Shown here one piece after another: positions 17,026-25,683 of a stretch of 64,000 nt of DNA (positions are counted from its first letter, which is position 1; each line of letters begins with the position of its first letter). The translations under genes and the position numbers were made by a program. The DNA comes from Nonomuraea candida (lineage in GTDB: Bacteria > Actinomycetota > Actinomycetes > Streptosporangiales > Streptosporangiaceae). The stretch covers positions 1 through 64,000 of the forward strand of contig NZ_JOAG01000017.1 of the NCBI RefSeq assembly GCF_000725485.1, read 5' to 3'. The notes below the pieces were generated by a model, which made no database searches, was not told the origin of the DNA, and was given only the letters and a program-made list of their open reading frames with translations.

Positions 17026-18102
17026 TCAGTGTTCGGCCTGCTCGGGCTTCTTGTCCAGGTCGGGGAAGGGAGACGGCTCCTTGGCGGCCTGGGTGAGCTG
17101 CCGGGGGCCGTTCGGGCTCTCGGCCTCCTGGGCGTCGGCGACGGCCTCCGCCGCGGCCTCGGCCGCCTTGGCGGCCTCTTCCTCGGCCGCCGAGCTCTCC
17201 GGGACCTCCTCGCGGGTGGCCGACGAGCGCGGCAGGGCCTCGGTGAACGCCTTCGAGACCCCCTGCAGCGCCGAGGTGACCTCGCTGGGGATCACCCAGA
17301 ACGTGTTGCCCTCGCCCTGGGCGAGCTGCGGCAGCACCTGGAGGTACTGGTAGGCCAGCAGCTTGGGGTCGGGGTCGTTGCGGTGGACGGCCTGGAAGAC
17401 CTGGTCGATGGCGCGCGACTGGCCCTCGGCCTCCAGGATGGCGGCGGTGCGCTGGCCCTCGGCGCGCAGGATGCGGCTCTGCTTGTCGCCCTCCGCCGTG
17501 AGGATCTGCGACTGGCGCTGGCCCTCGGCGTTGAGGATGGCGGCGCGCTTGTCGCGCTCGGCCCGCATCTGCTTCTCCATCGCGTCCTTTATCGTCTTCG
17601 GCGGGTCGATCGCCTTGATCTCGACGCGGTTGACGCGCAGCCCCCACTTGCCCGTGGCCTCGTCGAGCACGCCGCGCAGCTGGCTGTTGATGGTGTCGCG
17701 GGAGGTGAGCGTCTTCTCCAGGTCCATCGAGCCGACGACGTTGCGCAGCGTGGTGACCGTGAGCTGCTCGACGCCGGTGATGTAGTTGGCGATCTCGTAC
17801 GCCGCCGCCCGCGGATCGGTGACCTGGAAGTAGAGCACGGTGTCGATCTCGACGACCAGGTTGTCCTCGGTGATGACCGGCTGGGGGCGGAAGGAGACGA
17901 CCTGCTCACGGAGGTCGATCATGGGATAGACGCGGTCGATGTACGGGATGACGAAGTTGAGACCCGGCTTGAGCGTGCGGTGGTAGCGGCCGAGGCGCTC
18001 GACGTTGCGGGCACGGGCTTGCGGGACGATCCGGACCGCTTTGAGCAGGGTCATCACGGCGAAGAGTATGACGAACAGTCCGACCAGCAACAGCGGGTCC
18101 AT
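17026..18102 (-). CDS. SPFH/stomatin-like membrane protein (QmcA type)
   Basis: An N-terminal membrane helix (LLLVGLFVILFAVMTLLKAV) is followed by the SPFH domain with GRYHRTLKPGLNFVIPYIDRV, QVVSFRPQPVITEDN, TLRNVVGSMDLEKTLTSRD and VEIKAIDPPK. A long coiled coil carries AEGQRQ/AEGDKQ-type repeats, and the tail is acidic and Ala-rich. Such proteins form ring or cage oligomers and often scaffold membrane proteases or define lipid domains. The nfeD-like gene three bases upstream is the usual partner. The SPFH-NfeD pairing is established; the specific client here is unknown. Confidence 0.92.
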   Translation of the reverse strand: MDPLLLVGLFVILFAVMTLLKAVRIVPQARARNVERLGRYHRTLKPGLNFVIPYIDRVYPMIDLREQVVSFRPQPVITEDNLVVEIDTVLYFQVTDPRAAAYEIANYITGVEQLTVTTLRNVVGSMDLEKTLTSRDTINSQLRGVLDEATGKWGLRVNRVEIKAIDPPKTIKDAMEKQMRAERDKRAAILNAEGQRQSQILTAEGDKQSRILRAEGQRTAAILEAEGQSRAIDQVFQAVHRNDPDPKLLAYQYLQVLPQLAQGEGNTFWVIPSEVTSALQGVSKAFTEALPRSSATREEVPESSAAEEEAAKAAEAAAEAVADAQEAESPNGPRQLTQAAKEPSPFPDLDKKPEQAEH

Positions 18103-18105
18103 GAG

Positions 18106-18537
18106 TCACTCCCGGGGATATACGAGGGCTGTCGCCCCTTCGATCTCGATGATGTCGACGGTCGCCCCCGCGGGGATCACCAGGGTCTCGTCGTAGGCGC
18201 GCGCCGACCATTCCTCGCCCCCGACGCGCACGCGACCGTCGCGCCCCGTCACCTCGGACACGACGTAGGCGGGTTTCCCCACGAGCGCCTCCACGCCGAA
18301 CCGCTGCAGCGGCGGCTGCTTGACATGGCGCATGGCGATCGGCCTGAGCACCAGCAGGCCGCCCGCCGAGGACAGGGCGAAGAAGAGTAACTGCAGGGGG
18401 ACGGGCAGTCCGAGGGCCGCGGTCCCGGCCGTCAGCAGGGCGGCGACACCGAGCAGGCCGAGCGAGGCGGTGAGCGTGAATATCTCGGCCACGCCGAGGA
18501 CGACTGCGAGGATTACCCAGATGATCCATTCATCCAT
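18106..18537 (-). CDS. NfeD-like membrane protein
   Basis: The 143-residue product starts at ATG 18537 (MDEWIIWVILAVVLGVAEIF). Three hydrophobic helices follow, then a C-terminal OB-fold NfeD domain (GVEALVGKPAYVVSEVTGRDGRVRVGGEEWSARA, ending VDIIEIEGATALVYP). It lacks the ClpP-type protease domain, so it is the short NfeD class. It ends three bases before the SPFH gene and probably forms a membrane complex with that product. Confidence 0.92.
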   Translation of the reverse strand: MDEWIIWVILAVVLGVAEIFTLTASLGLLGVAALLTAGTAALGLPVPLQLLFFALSSAGGLLVLRPIAMRHVKQPPLQRFGVEALVGKPAYVVSEVTGRDGRVRVGGEEWSARAYDETLVIPAGATVDIIEIEGATALVYPRE

Positions 18538-18610
18538 GTCGGCCCTCCTGTCAAGACAACGGGCCCGTGTCCGCGTGTGGTTCCCCCCAACCTCCACCGT
18601 AGTCCGGATT

Positions 18611-19795
18611 TCAGCGCTTCGGCACCCTTCCACCTGCGGCGTCGATTTTCACCAGCGCGCTGCCCTGACGCCATTTCTCCCACGGCAGTTGCCAGAAACC
18701 CCATCCGTTGTCCCATTCGAGGGGGCGGCTGGTGCCGGTGATCGTGACGGGGTCGCCGCGCAGCGAGGTGTCGTAGAACCAGGCCGCCTGGTCGGGTCGG
18801 GCGTTGACGCAGCCGTGGCTGACATTTGACCGGCCCTGGGCCCACAGGTTGTCCTTGGCGTGCACGTATTCGCCGCTGTCGGAGATGCGCACGGCGTGGT
18901 CGATCATCAGGTCGTAGAAGCCCGGGTCGCCCTTCTCCCGGCCCGGCGAGATCATGCGGACCGGGTGGCCCTTGTCCATGGTCAGATGCACGCCGCTGGT
19001 CGTGGTGTATTCGACGGTGGTGGCCATGCCGGCGCTGATGGCCATGCGCCGGGCCACCGCGCCGTCGCGGTGGACGAGCATCTGGTGGGTCCGGGTGTCG
19101 ATGGTGCTGGTCTGCCTGCGGCCGACGGTGAAGGAGAAGGTGGAGTCGACGGCGCCGTAGAGGCCGTCGCCGGCGCGCACGCCCGCCAGGTGCGCGGTGA
19201 CCGTGACCTGCTGCCTGGGCGTCCAGAACCGCCGGGTGCGGTAGATCACCCGGGTGTCGCCGATCCAGCGCCAGGCGCCCTCGACCGGCTCCTCCGCGGT
19301 GACCTCCAGCGCCCGCTCGACGGCCGCCCTGTCCTCGATCGGGGCGTCGAAGTCGATGATGACGGGCATGCCGACGCCGACCGTCTCGCCGGGCAGCGGC
19401 GCGGTGCCGGCCACCTGGAACGTCCTGGCGGCGGCGCGGGTGCGGACCCGGCCCATCGCCACGGTGGCGGGCGCGCCCTGGCGGGTGGCGGTGGCGGTCA
19501 CCGTGTATTCGGCCGCGGGCTTGAGCGTCCAGTCGGTGCGCCACGTCGTCCGGCTCGCGTCGAGCCGCCCGGGGACCGGCTCGCCGTCCTGGTAGACCAG
19601 CACCTGGCTGAGCGTGCCGCCCTGCGCGGTGACCACCAGGCCGCGGTCGGGGCGGGCCCGCTTGGAGTCGAACGGCGGCCAGACCCGCACGACCGGCGGC
19701 GCCCCCGTGGGAGCCTCGGGGACGGAGCCGCAACCGGCAAGAAGGACGCCGCAGACCAGGAGAAAAGCGACATGGAACATCGCGGCGCGCCACAT
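18611..19795 (-). CDS. L,D-transpeptidase lipoprotein (Ig-like plus YkuD domains)
   Basis: The start ATG at 19795 follows a GCAGGAG ribosome site. A lipoprotein signal peptide ends in the lipobox LLAGC (about residue 22). Immunoglobulin-like strands fill residues 35-240. The YkuD domain follows with HxLTMDKGHPVRM-type strands and the active site SHGCVNARPDQAAW, whose Cys attacks the tetrapeptide to make 3-3 cross-links in peptidoglycan. Layout and length match mycobacterial LdtMt2-like and actinomycete enzymes. It acts outside the membrane. Confidence 0.93.
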   Translation of the reverse strand: MWRAAMFHVAFLLVCGVLLAGCGSVPEAPTGAPPVVRVWPPFDSKRARPDRGLVVTAQGGTLSQVLVYQDGEPVPGRLDASRTTWRTDWTLKPAAEYTVTATATRQGAPATVAMGRVRTRAAARTFQVAGTAPLPGETVGVGMPVIIDFDAPIEDRAAVERALEVTAEEPVEGAWRWIGDTRVIYRTRRFWTPRQQVTVTAHLAGVRAGDGLYGAVDSTFSFTVGRRQTSTIDTRTHQMLVHRDGAVARRMAISAGMATTVEYTTTSGVHLTMDKGHPVRMISPGREKGDPGFYDLMIDHAVRISDSGEYVHAKDNLWAQGRSNVSHGCVNARPDQAAWFYDTSLRGDPVTITGTSRPLEWDNGWGFWQLPWEKWRQGSALVKIDAAGGRVPKR

Positions 19796-19868
19796 GGGAC
19801 TCCTGCTTTCCGAGGGAAGGGGTGTTCCCAGGGTAGCGGTGAGTCACATCGCAAGCACGTCGAGTCAC

Positions 19869-20972
19869 TTATCCGACAGTTCCGGAAACCTCCCCGAGGG
19901 ACAGCCCGCCGGCGGTGGCGCGGATGGTCACCGTGTCGCCGTCCTGGAGGAACGTGCGGGTCTCGCCGCCCGCCAGCTTGATCGGCTCGGCGCCGTTCCA
20001 GGTCAGCTCGATGAGCGAGCCGCGCTCGTCCGGCTCGGGGCCGGAGATCGTGCCGCTGGCGAACAGGTCGCCGGTGCGCAGCGAGGCCCCGTTGACCGTC
20101 ATGTGCGCGAGCATCTGGTCGGGTGTCCAGTACATCGCCGAGTACGGCGGCCGCGCCACGACCTCCCCGTTGAGCAGGATCTCGACCGTGATGTCCAGCC
20201 CCCAGTCGCCCTGCCGGCGCAGATAGCCGAGCGGCTCCGGGTCCTGGGCCCGCCCGGGGATCCTGGGCAGCGCCTCCAGCGGCGTGACCCAGGGCGAGAC
20301 CGACGTGGCGAACGACTTGGCCAGGAACGGCCCCAGCGGCACGTACTCCCACGCCTGGATGTCGCGCGCGCTCCAGTCGTTGACCAGCGTCACCCCGAAC
20401 ACGTGGTCCTCGAACGCCCCGGCGGGCGAGCCGGGCTCGGTCGGCACGCCCACCACGAACCCCAGCTCGGCCTCGATGTCGAGCTTGCGGCACGGCCCGA
20501 ACTCCCCGGCGCCGAGCTGCCCCCGCGGCCGCTTGACCGGCGTGCCGGACACCACCACCGTGCCCGCCCGGCCGTGGTAGCCGACCGGCAGGTGCCGCCA
20601 GTTGGGCTGCAGCGGCTCGGAGCCGGGGCGGAAGATCCGGCCGATGTTGCTCGCGTGGTCGATCGAGCAGTAGAAGTCGACGTAGTCGGCCACCTCGAAC
20701 GGCAGGTGCAGGCACACCTGGTCGAGCGGGATCAGGTGCCGCTCGGTGACGGACAGGTCGCTCGTCAGCTTGTTCCTGATCAGCGTCCTGGTGTCGTGCC
20801 AGGCCGCGCGGCCCCTGGCCATGAACGGGTTGAGCGACGGGGCGGCGAAGACCTCGTCGTGCAGGGCGGGGGCCAGGTCGAGCACCTTGTCGCCGTACCG
20901 GACGCCGACCCTGGGCTGCTGCCCGGGGCAGGAGAAGACGCCGTACGGCAGGTTGTCCACACCCCAGCTCAC
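19869..20972 (-). CDS. fahA: fumarylacetoacetase
   Basis: Last step of tyrosine/homogentisate breakdown: fumarylacetoacetate to fumarate and acetoacetate. The GTG start at 20972 (VSWGVDNLPYGVFSCPGQ) overlaps the preceding stop as GTGA. The 367-residue product has the N-terminal SH3-like domain and the metal-binding FAH fold: YCSIDHASNIG, LDIEAELGFVVG with the acidic ligands, VTLVNDWSARDIQAWEYVPLG and LFASGTISGPE. All expected residues are present. It is the last gene of the hmgA operon. Confidence 0.95.
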   Translation of the reverse strand: MSWGVDNLPYGVFSCPGQQPRVGVRYGDKVLDLAPALHDEVFAAPSLNPFMARGRAAWHDTRTLIRNKLTSDLSVTERHLIPLDQVCLHLPFEVADYVDFYCSIDHASNIGRIFRPGSEPLQPNWRHLPVGYHGRAGTVVVSGTPVKRPRGQLGAGEFGPCRKLDIEAELGFVVGVPTEPGSPAGAFEDHVFGVTLVNDWSARDIQAWEYVPLGPFLAKSFATSVSPWVTPLEALPRIPGRAQDPEPLGYLRRQGDWGLDITVEILLNGEVVARPPYSAMYWTPDQMLAHMTVNGASLRTGDLFASGTISGPEPDERGSLIELTWNGAEPIKLAGGETRTFLQDGDTVTIRATAGGLSLGEVSGTVG

Positions 20973-21754
20973 GTGTCCTCCTCGATCAGTCCGAGCGTGC
21001 GCAGGTCGTCCAGCGGCGCGGTGGTGTTGCACGAGCCGTAGCTCACCAGCAGCCGCCGGGCCCGCCGCGCGGTCTCCTCCGGCACGGCGCGGGCCAGCCG
21101 CACGAGGTGCCCCACGTCGGTGGTGCGCAGCGCGGGCGCCGGGTCGCGCCCCTCGACGGCCTCGCAGACGGCCAGCAGCAGGTTCAGGAACCCGTGGCGG
21201 TCCACGCCGAGCGAGGGGTCGAAGTGGCGCACGGCGTGGTGCAGCCCGGCCGTGGCCTTGAACGGGATGTCGTTGTCGGCGCAGGACCTGATGAACTGCC
21301 CCAGGTGCTCGACCGGCGGGAACGCCTCGGCCGTCTCGCCGCCGCAGCGGACCTTCAGCCCGACGTTCTCCGGCAGCTCGACGGCCATCTTGCGGGGCGG
21401 TACCTCGGCGAACAGCCGCACGCCGGCCGGCAGGTCGAGCCGCTGGACCAGCTCCGTCACCGACACGTCGGCGGGCAGGCGCGTCTCCACGTAGTCGACG
21501 GGCAGGTCGGAGAAGTCGGGCAGCGTGCTGGTGTCGAGGATCAGGCCGATCCGGCGCGGCCGGTAGTCGATGCCGCGCAGCCGGTCGATGCGGCTGGCCG
21601 GGCAGAGGAAGCGGTGGGTGAGGACGTCGCTGCCGCGCTCCAGGTCGCGCCGGTTGCGGGCCAGGGCCTCGTCCATGTGCAGGGACGTCGGCGGGAACAG
21701 GCCGGCGTCGTCGACCAGCGCGGTGTACAGGCTCGTGGCCGGGCCGGTGCTCAT
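20969..21754 (-). CDS. unknown protein coupled between hmgA and fahA
   Basis: The 261-residue product starts at ATG 21754 inside the hmgA stop and ends inside the fahA start, so all three are co-translated. It is soluble, with DDAGLFPPTSLHMDEALA near the N-terminus and GLKVRCGGETAEAFPPVEHL, FKATAGLHHAVRH and GFLNLLLAVCEA later; strands and helices alternate as in a barrel fold. I recognise no catalytic family. Position suggests a role in the pathway, where maleylacetoacetate isomerase is otherwise missing from the operon, but it has no GST or isomerase signature. Confidence 0.8.
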   Translation of the reverse strand: MSTGPATSLYTALVDDAGLFPPTSLHMDEALARNRRDLERGSDVLTHRFLCPASRIDRLRGIDYRPRRIGLILDTSTLPDFSDLPVDYVETRLPADVSVTELVQRLDLPAGVRLFAEVPPRKMAVELPENVGLKVRCGGETAEAFPPVEHLGQFIRSCADNDIPFKATAGLHHAVRHFDPSLGVDRHGFLNLLLAVCEAVEGRDPAPALRTTDVGHLVRLARAVPEETARRARRLLVSYGSCNTTAPLDDLRTLGLIEEDT

Positions 21755-22920
21755 CGTGCCCAGGTCCAGGCGTATCCGGGGTCCTCGCAGGACAACGCGC
21801 CCCTGCCGAGGTCGAGCGGGCGGAAGGTGTCCACCATGACGGCCATCTCGGTGGTCGTCGTGACGCCGCGCGAGACCGCGTCGATGACCGCCTCCACCGC
21901 GCCGGGCTGGGGCCCGTGCGTGAAGCCGGCCGGATGCAGCGAGACGGACCCGACGTCGATGCCGGAGCCGGCCCGCGCCGAGTAGTCGCCGCCCACGTAG
22001 AACATGAACTCGTCGGAGTCCACGTTGTGATGGTTGTACGGGATCGGCACGGCCTCGGGATGGTAGTCGAGCGGCCGCGGGCAGAACGAGCACACCACGA
22101 ACCCCGGCCCCTCGAACGTCTGGTGCACCGGCGGCGGCGCGTGCGTCTTCTTCACGATGGGCTCGAAGTCGTTGATGTTGAACGCGTACGGATAGAGGTA
22201 GCCGTCCCAGCCGACCACGTCGAAGGGGTGGTGGCGGTAGACGAGCCTGGTCAGCCCGCCGCGCGTGCGCACCAGCACCGGCACCTCCTCGCCCTCGGCG
22301 AGGAACGGCTCGGACGGGGCCCGCAGGTCGCGCTCGCAGTAGGGCGCGTGCTCCAGGAACTGGCCGTACTGCGACAGGTAGCGCTTGGGCGGCCTGATGT
22401 GCCCGGACGCCTCGATGGCCAGCACGTTGACCACCCCGTCGGGCACCCAGCGGTGGATGGTGCCGGTCGGGACGATGACGTAGTCGCCCTCGCCGGCCTC
22501 GATCACGCCGTACGTGGACTCGAAGCGCACCCGCCCGCGCTGGACGTATACGCACTCGTCGCCCATGGAGTTGCGGTAGAGGTCGCTGGGCTGGTCGCTG
22601 GTGGCGTACGACAACCGGACGTCGGCGTTGCCCGCCAGCAGCAGGCGGCCCGTGATCAGGTCGCCCGCGCTGAGCAGGTCCTGCGTGCGGAAGTGGCGGG
22701 GCGAGAGCGGCAGGTTGGGCTCCAGGCGCGCCTCCACGGACGGCGTGACCGCCTCCGCCTTGATGATGGCCGTCGGCAGGTGGCGGTGGTAGAGCAACGA
22801 GGAGTCGGACGAGAAGCCCTCCTCGCCCATCAGCTCCTCCGCGTAGAGACCGCCGTCCGGCCGTCTGAACTGCACGTGCCGTTTGCGCGGCACCTCTCCC
22901 ACGACCCGGTAGTGCGGCAT
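21751..22920 (-). CDS. hmgA: homogentisate 1,2-dioxygenase
   Basis: Iron(II) dioxygenase that opens the homogentisate ring to maleylacetoacetate. The 389-residue product contains the cupin-like strands IHRWVPDGVVNVLAIEASGH, the segment RHHPFDVVGWDGYLYPYAFN that is diagnostic of the family, and the iron site IPYNHHNVDSDEFMFY followed by HPAGFTHGPQPG. The length is somewhat below the roughly 440 of animal and pseudomonad enzymes, as is usual in actinobacteria. It leads the operon with an unknown gene and fahA, 80 bp after the iclR gene. Confidence 0.95.
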   Translation of the reverse strand: MPHYRVVGEVPRKRHVQFRRPDGGLYAEELMGEEGFSSDSSLLYHRHLPTAIIKAEAVTPSVEARLEPNLPLSPRHFRTQDLLSAGDLITGRLLLAGNADVRLSYATSDQPSDLYRNSMGDECVYVQRGRVRFESTYGVIEAGEGDYVIVPTGTIHRWVPDGVVNVLAIEASGHIRPPKRYLSQYGQFLEHAPYCERDLRAPSEPFLAEGEEVPVLVRTRGGLTRLVYRHHPFDVVGWDGYLYPYAFNINDFEPIVKKTHAPPPVHQTFEGPGFVVCSFCPRPLDYHPEAVPIPYNHHNVDSDEFMFYVGGDYSARAGSGIDVGSVSLHPAGFTHGPQPGAVEAVIDAVSRGVTTTTEMAVMVDTFRPLDLGRGALSCEDPGYAWTWAR

Positions 22921-22937
22921 CCTGCCCCTCCGTCCCT

Positions 22938-22965
22938 GTCCTATTATCGGACGAGCATGTCCTAT
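22938..22965 (-). promoter_or_regulatory. palindromic operator candidate upstream of hmgA
   Basis: GTCCTAT-T-ATCGGAC (22938-22952) is a 15-bp palindrome with one mismatch, and a second GTCCTAT follows at 22959-22965, forming another inverted pair with the central half-site. It lies 18 bp before hmgA. It fits a two-dimer site for the IclR regulator encoded just upstream; binding is inferred. Confidence 0.55.
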
Positions 22966-23000
22966 ATTTGTGAATACCGTCCGTCATCGATGGGCAGATG

Positions 23001-23630
23001 TCAACCCAGCGCGGCGGCCAGCTCCGCGGCCGCGGCCACCACGCGTGGCCCCGCGGACTCCTCCAGCGGCCCGAACGTCACCACCCCCACCGACGCCTCC
23101 AGCCAGGGCAGTCCGGTCACCGGCGCGGCGACGCCCCGGGCCCCCTCCTGCAACTGCCCCTCCGTGACGAAGTAGTCGTGCCCGCCCTCGCGCAGCGCCA
23201 GGATCGCCCGCCCCGCCGCGCCCTTGGTGAGCGGATGGCGCGAGCCCTCGCGGTAGGCCACGTGCATGTCGGTCCACGACGGCTCCACCACCGCCACGGC
23301 CAGCCCGTCGTCACCCTCGGCCACGGTCAGGTGCGCGGTCGCGCCCACCTGCTCGGCCAGCCGCCGCAACGTCGGCACCGCCGCCGCCCGCAGCAGCGGC
23401 TGCACGGCCCGGGCCAGCGCCAGCACCCCGAACCCGAGGTGCACCCGCCCCTCGGCGTCCCTGCGCACGAACCCCTCGCCCAGCAGCGTCGTCAGCAGCC
23501 GGTAGACCACGGGCCTGCTCAGCGACAGCTCCCCGCTCAGCTCGGTCGGCGTGCGGCCGCCCTTGCCGTCGGCGAGCAGTCTCAGCAGGCGTAGCCCGCG
23601 TTCCAGGGTCTGAGCGGATTCAGCGGCCAT
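23001..23630 (-). CDS. IclR-family regulator of homogentisate genes
   Basis: ATG 23630 starts MAAESAQTLERGLRLLRLLAD. The winged helix (GGRTPTELSGELSLSRPVVYRLLTTLLGEGFV) and the C-terminal effector domain (LRRLAEQVGATAHLTVAEGDDG, GSRHPLTKGAAGRAIL, GLPWLEASVGVV) are typical of IclR. The product is 209 residues, somewhat short but complete. It sits immediately before hmgA in the same direction, so it likely controls that operon and itself through the palindromes at 22938-22965, with homogentisate or a related aromatic acid as candidate effector. Confidence 0.88.
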   Translation of the reverse strand: MAAESAQTLERGLRLLRLLADGKGGRTPTELSGELSLSRPVVYRLLTTLLGEGFVRRDAEGRVHLGFGVLALARAVQPLLRAAAVPTLRRLAEQVGATAHLTVAEGDDGLAVAVVEPSWTDMHVAYREGSRHPLTKGAAGRAILALREGGHDYFVTEGQLQEGARGVAAPVTGLPWLEASVGVVTFGPLEESAGPRVVAAAAELAAALG

Positions 23631-23698
23631 GAGCACGATTATGGAGTGACGCTGCGCGGTTGAGGGGGTACGTATCGGCGTAGAAGAGCCGGGGGGTA

Positions 23699-24331
23699 AT
23701 GATGCGGCAAAAGTGGGTTCTCCTGCTTGCCGGGCTGGCCGTGTGCGCCCTGACCCCTGCCCTGCCCTCGATCACCACCACGCACATGGCGCAGATGTCG
23801 CGCCAGACCCCGCTCTCGCCCGCCGACCGGAGCCTGGTGTCGGACACCTTCTACCTCACCGTCGGCATCGAGGTCAGCCAGTGGCTGCTGCCCACCGTCA
23901 AGGGCGCCACCTTCCGGCCCGCCTACCTCGCCGTGGGGGTCAGGCTCGACCAGGGCGGCCGCCTCTACGGCAGGCCGCAGCGCTCGGGCACCTACGTCGT
24001 CCCCGTCCAGGTCTGCTCGGCCGAGACGTGCCGGCAGCAGGACGTCACGCTCGTGGTCCTGGCCAACGTGCCGTGGGAGCCGCGCGAGCTGACCTTCCCC
24101 GGCAAGGCCGGCACCCCGCTGGACGGCGAGATCGGCATCAACGGCGGCCCGGCCGGCGTGATACCCACCTTCACGGTGACCGACCACGACAAGGTGCCGC
24201 AGGGCGTCAGCATCGGGCCCGACGGCCACGTGGGCGGCGTGCCGGCGGCGCCGGGGCTGGCGGAGGTGCCGGTGCGCATCTGCGTGGCGGGCAACTGCGC
24301 GGGCGTCGTCGTCCGCCTCATCATCGTGTGA
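23699..24331 (+). CDS. secreted Ig-like domain protein, unknown
   Basis: The 210-residue product begins with a signal peptide (QKWVLLLAGLAVCALTPALPS). The mature part has two regions with paired cysteines (VQVCSAETCRQQDV and VRICVAGNCAGVVV) and a putative-Ig pattern (GEIGINGGPAGVIPTFTVTD, GVSIGPDGHVGGVPAAPGLA) like He_PIG cadherin-type domains. The duplicated C-x4-C strand ends suggest two tandem domains. GGGG before the ATG at 23699 serves as ribosome site. No enzyme motif; probably an extracellular or surface protein. Confidence 0.75.
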   Translation: MMRQKWVLLLAGLAVCALTPALPSITTTHMAQMSRQTPLSPADRSLVSDTFYLTVGIEVSQWLLPTVKGATFRPAYLAVGVRLDQGGRLYGRPQRSGTYVVPVQVCSAETCRQQDVTLVVLANVPWEPRELTFPGKAGTPLDGEIGINGGPAGVIPTFTVTDHDKVPQGVSIGPDGHVGGVPAAPGLAEVPVRICVAGNCAGVVVRLIIV

Positions 24332-24383
24332 CTGGCATCGTGTGACGGCATCCTCGTGTGACGGCATCCTCGTGTGACGGCCG
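24327..24383 (+). repeat. 16-bp tandem repeats beginning at the stop codon
   Basis: TGTGACGGCATCCTCG occurs at 24341 and 24357. A partial unit stands before them at 24327, holding the real stop (TGTGACTGGCATCG), and another after them at 24373. Each unit repeats the gene's terminal GTGTGA. Confidence 0.85.
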
Positions 24384-24423
24384 CCCCTTGTGGCGCGGCC
24401 CGTTCTCCGGTCACCGTGGATCC

Positions 24424-25542
24424 ATGAAATCGGTCATTGTGGTCGGAGCGGGTATTTGGGGGTCGTCGCTGGCGTTGCGGCTGGCCGAAACCGGCTGGCG
24501 CGTGACGCTGGTCGAGCAGCACAAGCCGGGTCACGTCCGGCAGTCCAGCGCGGGCGAGACGCGGCTGCTGCGCTGCGCGCACGGCGCCGACGACTGGTAC
24601 GCCCGCCTCGCGTGGCAGGCCAGGGACGGCTGGCGGCGGCTGGGCGAGCGGGCGGGCGAGGAGCTCTACCTGGAGGCCGGCATGGTGTGGTTCGCCGGGA
24701 CGCCCGACGGGTGGGAGCACGCCAGCGCCACCGTGCTGAAGAACCTGGACATCCCCTGCGAGGTGCTGGACCCGGCAGACGGGGGCCGGTTCTTCCCCGG
24801 CTTCCGCGGCGACGACCTCAGCTTCCTGCTCTGGGAGCCGCACGCGGGCGTGATCAGGGCCAGGCGCGCGACCCAGGTGACCGCGGCGCTGGCGCGGGCG
24901 GCCGGGGCCCGGCCGGTCAGGGCGCGGGCGACGCCCGTGGCCGGCGGGGCGGCGGCGGTGGAGATCGACGGGGAGGTGCACCGGGCCGACCGGGTGGTGT
25001 GGGCGTGCGGGGCCTGGCTGCCCGCGCTGTTCGACGGCCTGCCGATCACCGTGACCAAGCAGGACACGCTGCACTTCGCGGCGCCGCCCGCGTGGTCGGT
25101 CCCCGAGACGCCCGCCTGGGTGGACCACGGGGCCTCGGCGTACGGGCACGGCGACGTGGACGGGGTGGGCATGAAGGCGACCTCCGACGCGGAGGGGGCG
25201 CCGTACGAGCCCGAGCACGGCCCGCGCGTGGTGGACGCGGTCAGCGTCGAGCGGGCCAGGAGCTACCTGGCCCGCAGGTTCCCCGGGCTGGCGCAGGCGC
25301 CGGTGCTGTTCAGCCAGGTCTGCCAGTACGCGCTCACGCCCGACGCCGAGTGGCTGCTCGCCGAGGTCTCGCCCGGCGTGTGGCTGCTGGGCGGGGACTC
25401 GGGGCACGGGTTCAAGCACGCGCCGGCGCTGGCCGGATACGTGGCGGGCGTGCTGGACGGCGCGTACGGCCCCGAGCCGCGCTTCGGCCTGCACGACCGC
25501 GTCCCCAGCCGCGGCCTGCGCACCAGCGGCCGGGTGGGATAG
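24424..25542 (+). CDS. FAD-dependent oxidoreductase, sarcosine/N-methyl-amino-acid oxidase-like
   Basis: ATG 24424 gives KSVIVVGAGIWGSSLALRLAETGWRVTLVEQ, an FAD Rossmann fold. QSSAGETRLLRCAHG is the typical monomeric sarcosine oxidase region around the FAD ribityl site, and VWACGAWLPALF follows in the middle. The C-terminal LLGGDSGHGFKHAPALAGYVA segment closes the FAD pocket. The usual covalent-FAD Cys segment (CxY near the C-terminus) is seen as VCQYALTPDAEWL. At 372 residues the length is normal. The substrate is uncertain; amine or amino-acid oxidation is likely. Confidence 0.85.
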   Translation: MKSVIVVGAGIWGSSLALRLAETGWRVTLVEQHKPGHVRQSSAGETRLLRCAHGADDWYARLAWQARDGWRRLGERAGEELYLEAGMVWFAGTPDGWEHASATVLKNLDIPCEVLDPADGGRFFPGFRGDDLSFLLWEPHAGVIRARRATQVTAALARAAGARPVRARATPVAGGAAAVEIDGEVHRADRVVWACGAWLPALFDGLPITVTKQDTLHFAAPPAWSVPETPAWVDHGASAYGHGDVDGVGMKATSDAEGAPYEPEHGPRVVDAVSVERARSYLARRFPGLAQAPVLFSQVCQYALTPDAEWLLAEVSPGVWLLGGDSGHGFKHAPALAGYVAGVLDGAYGPEPRFGLHDRVPSRGLRTSGRVG

Positions 25543-25683
25543 GCCGCCCCCGCCTCGGGGCCGTGCGGAGGCGACCGGGCGGGGTGAGGTGTTCCCTACC
25601 GGAAGTCGGGGGACGGCGGGCATGCCCCGGAGGGGCCCCGCGGCGGAGACTTCAGTGGTCAGCAACACTAACTGGAGGCCGCA

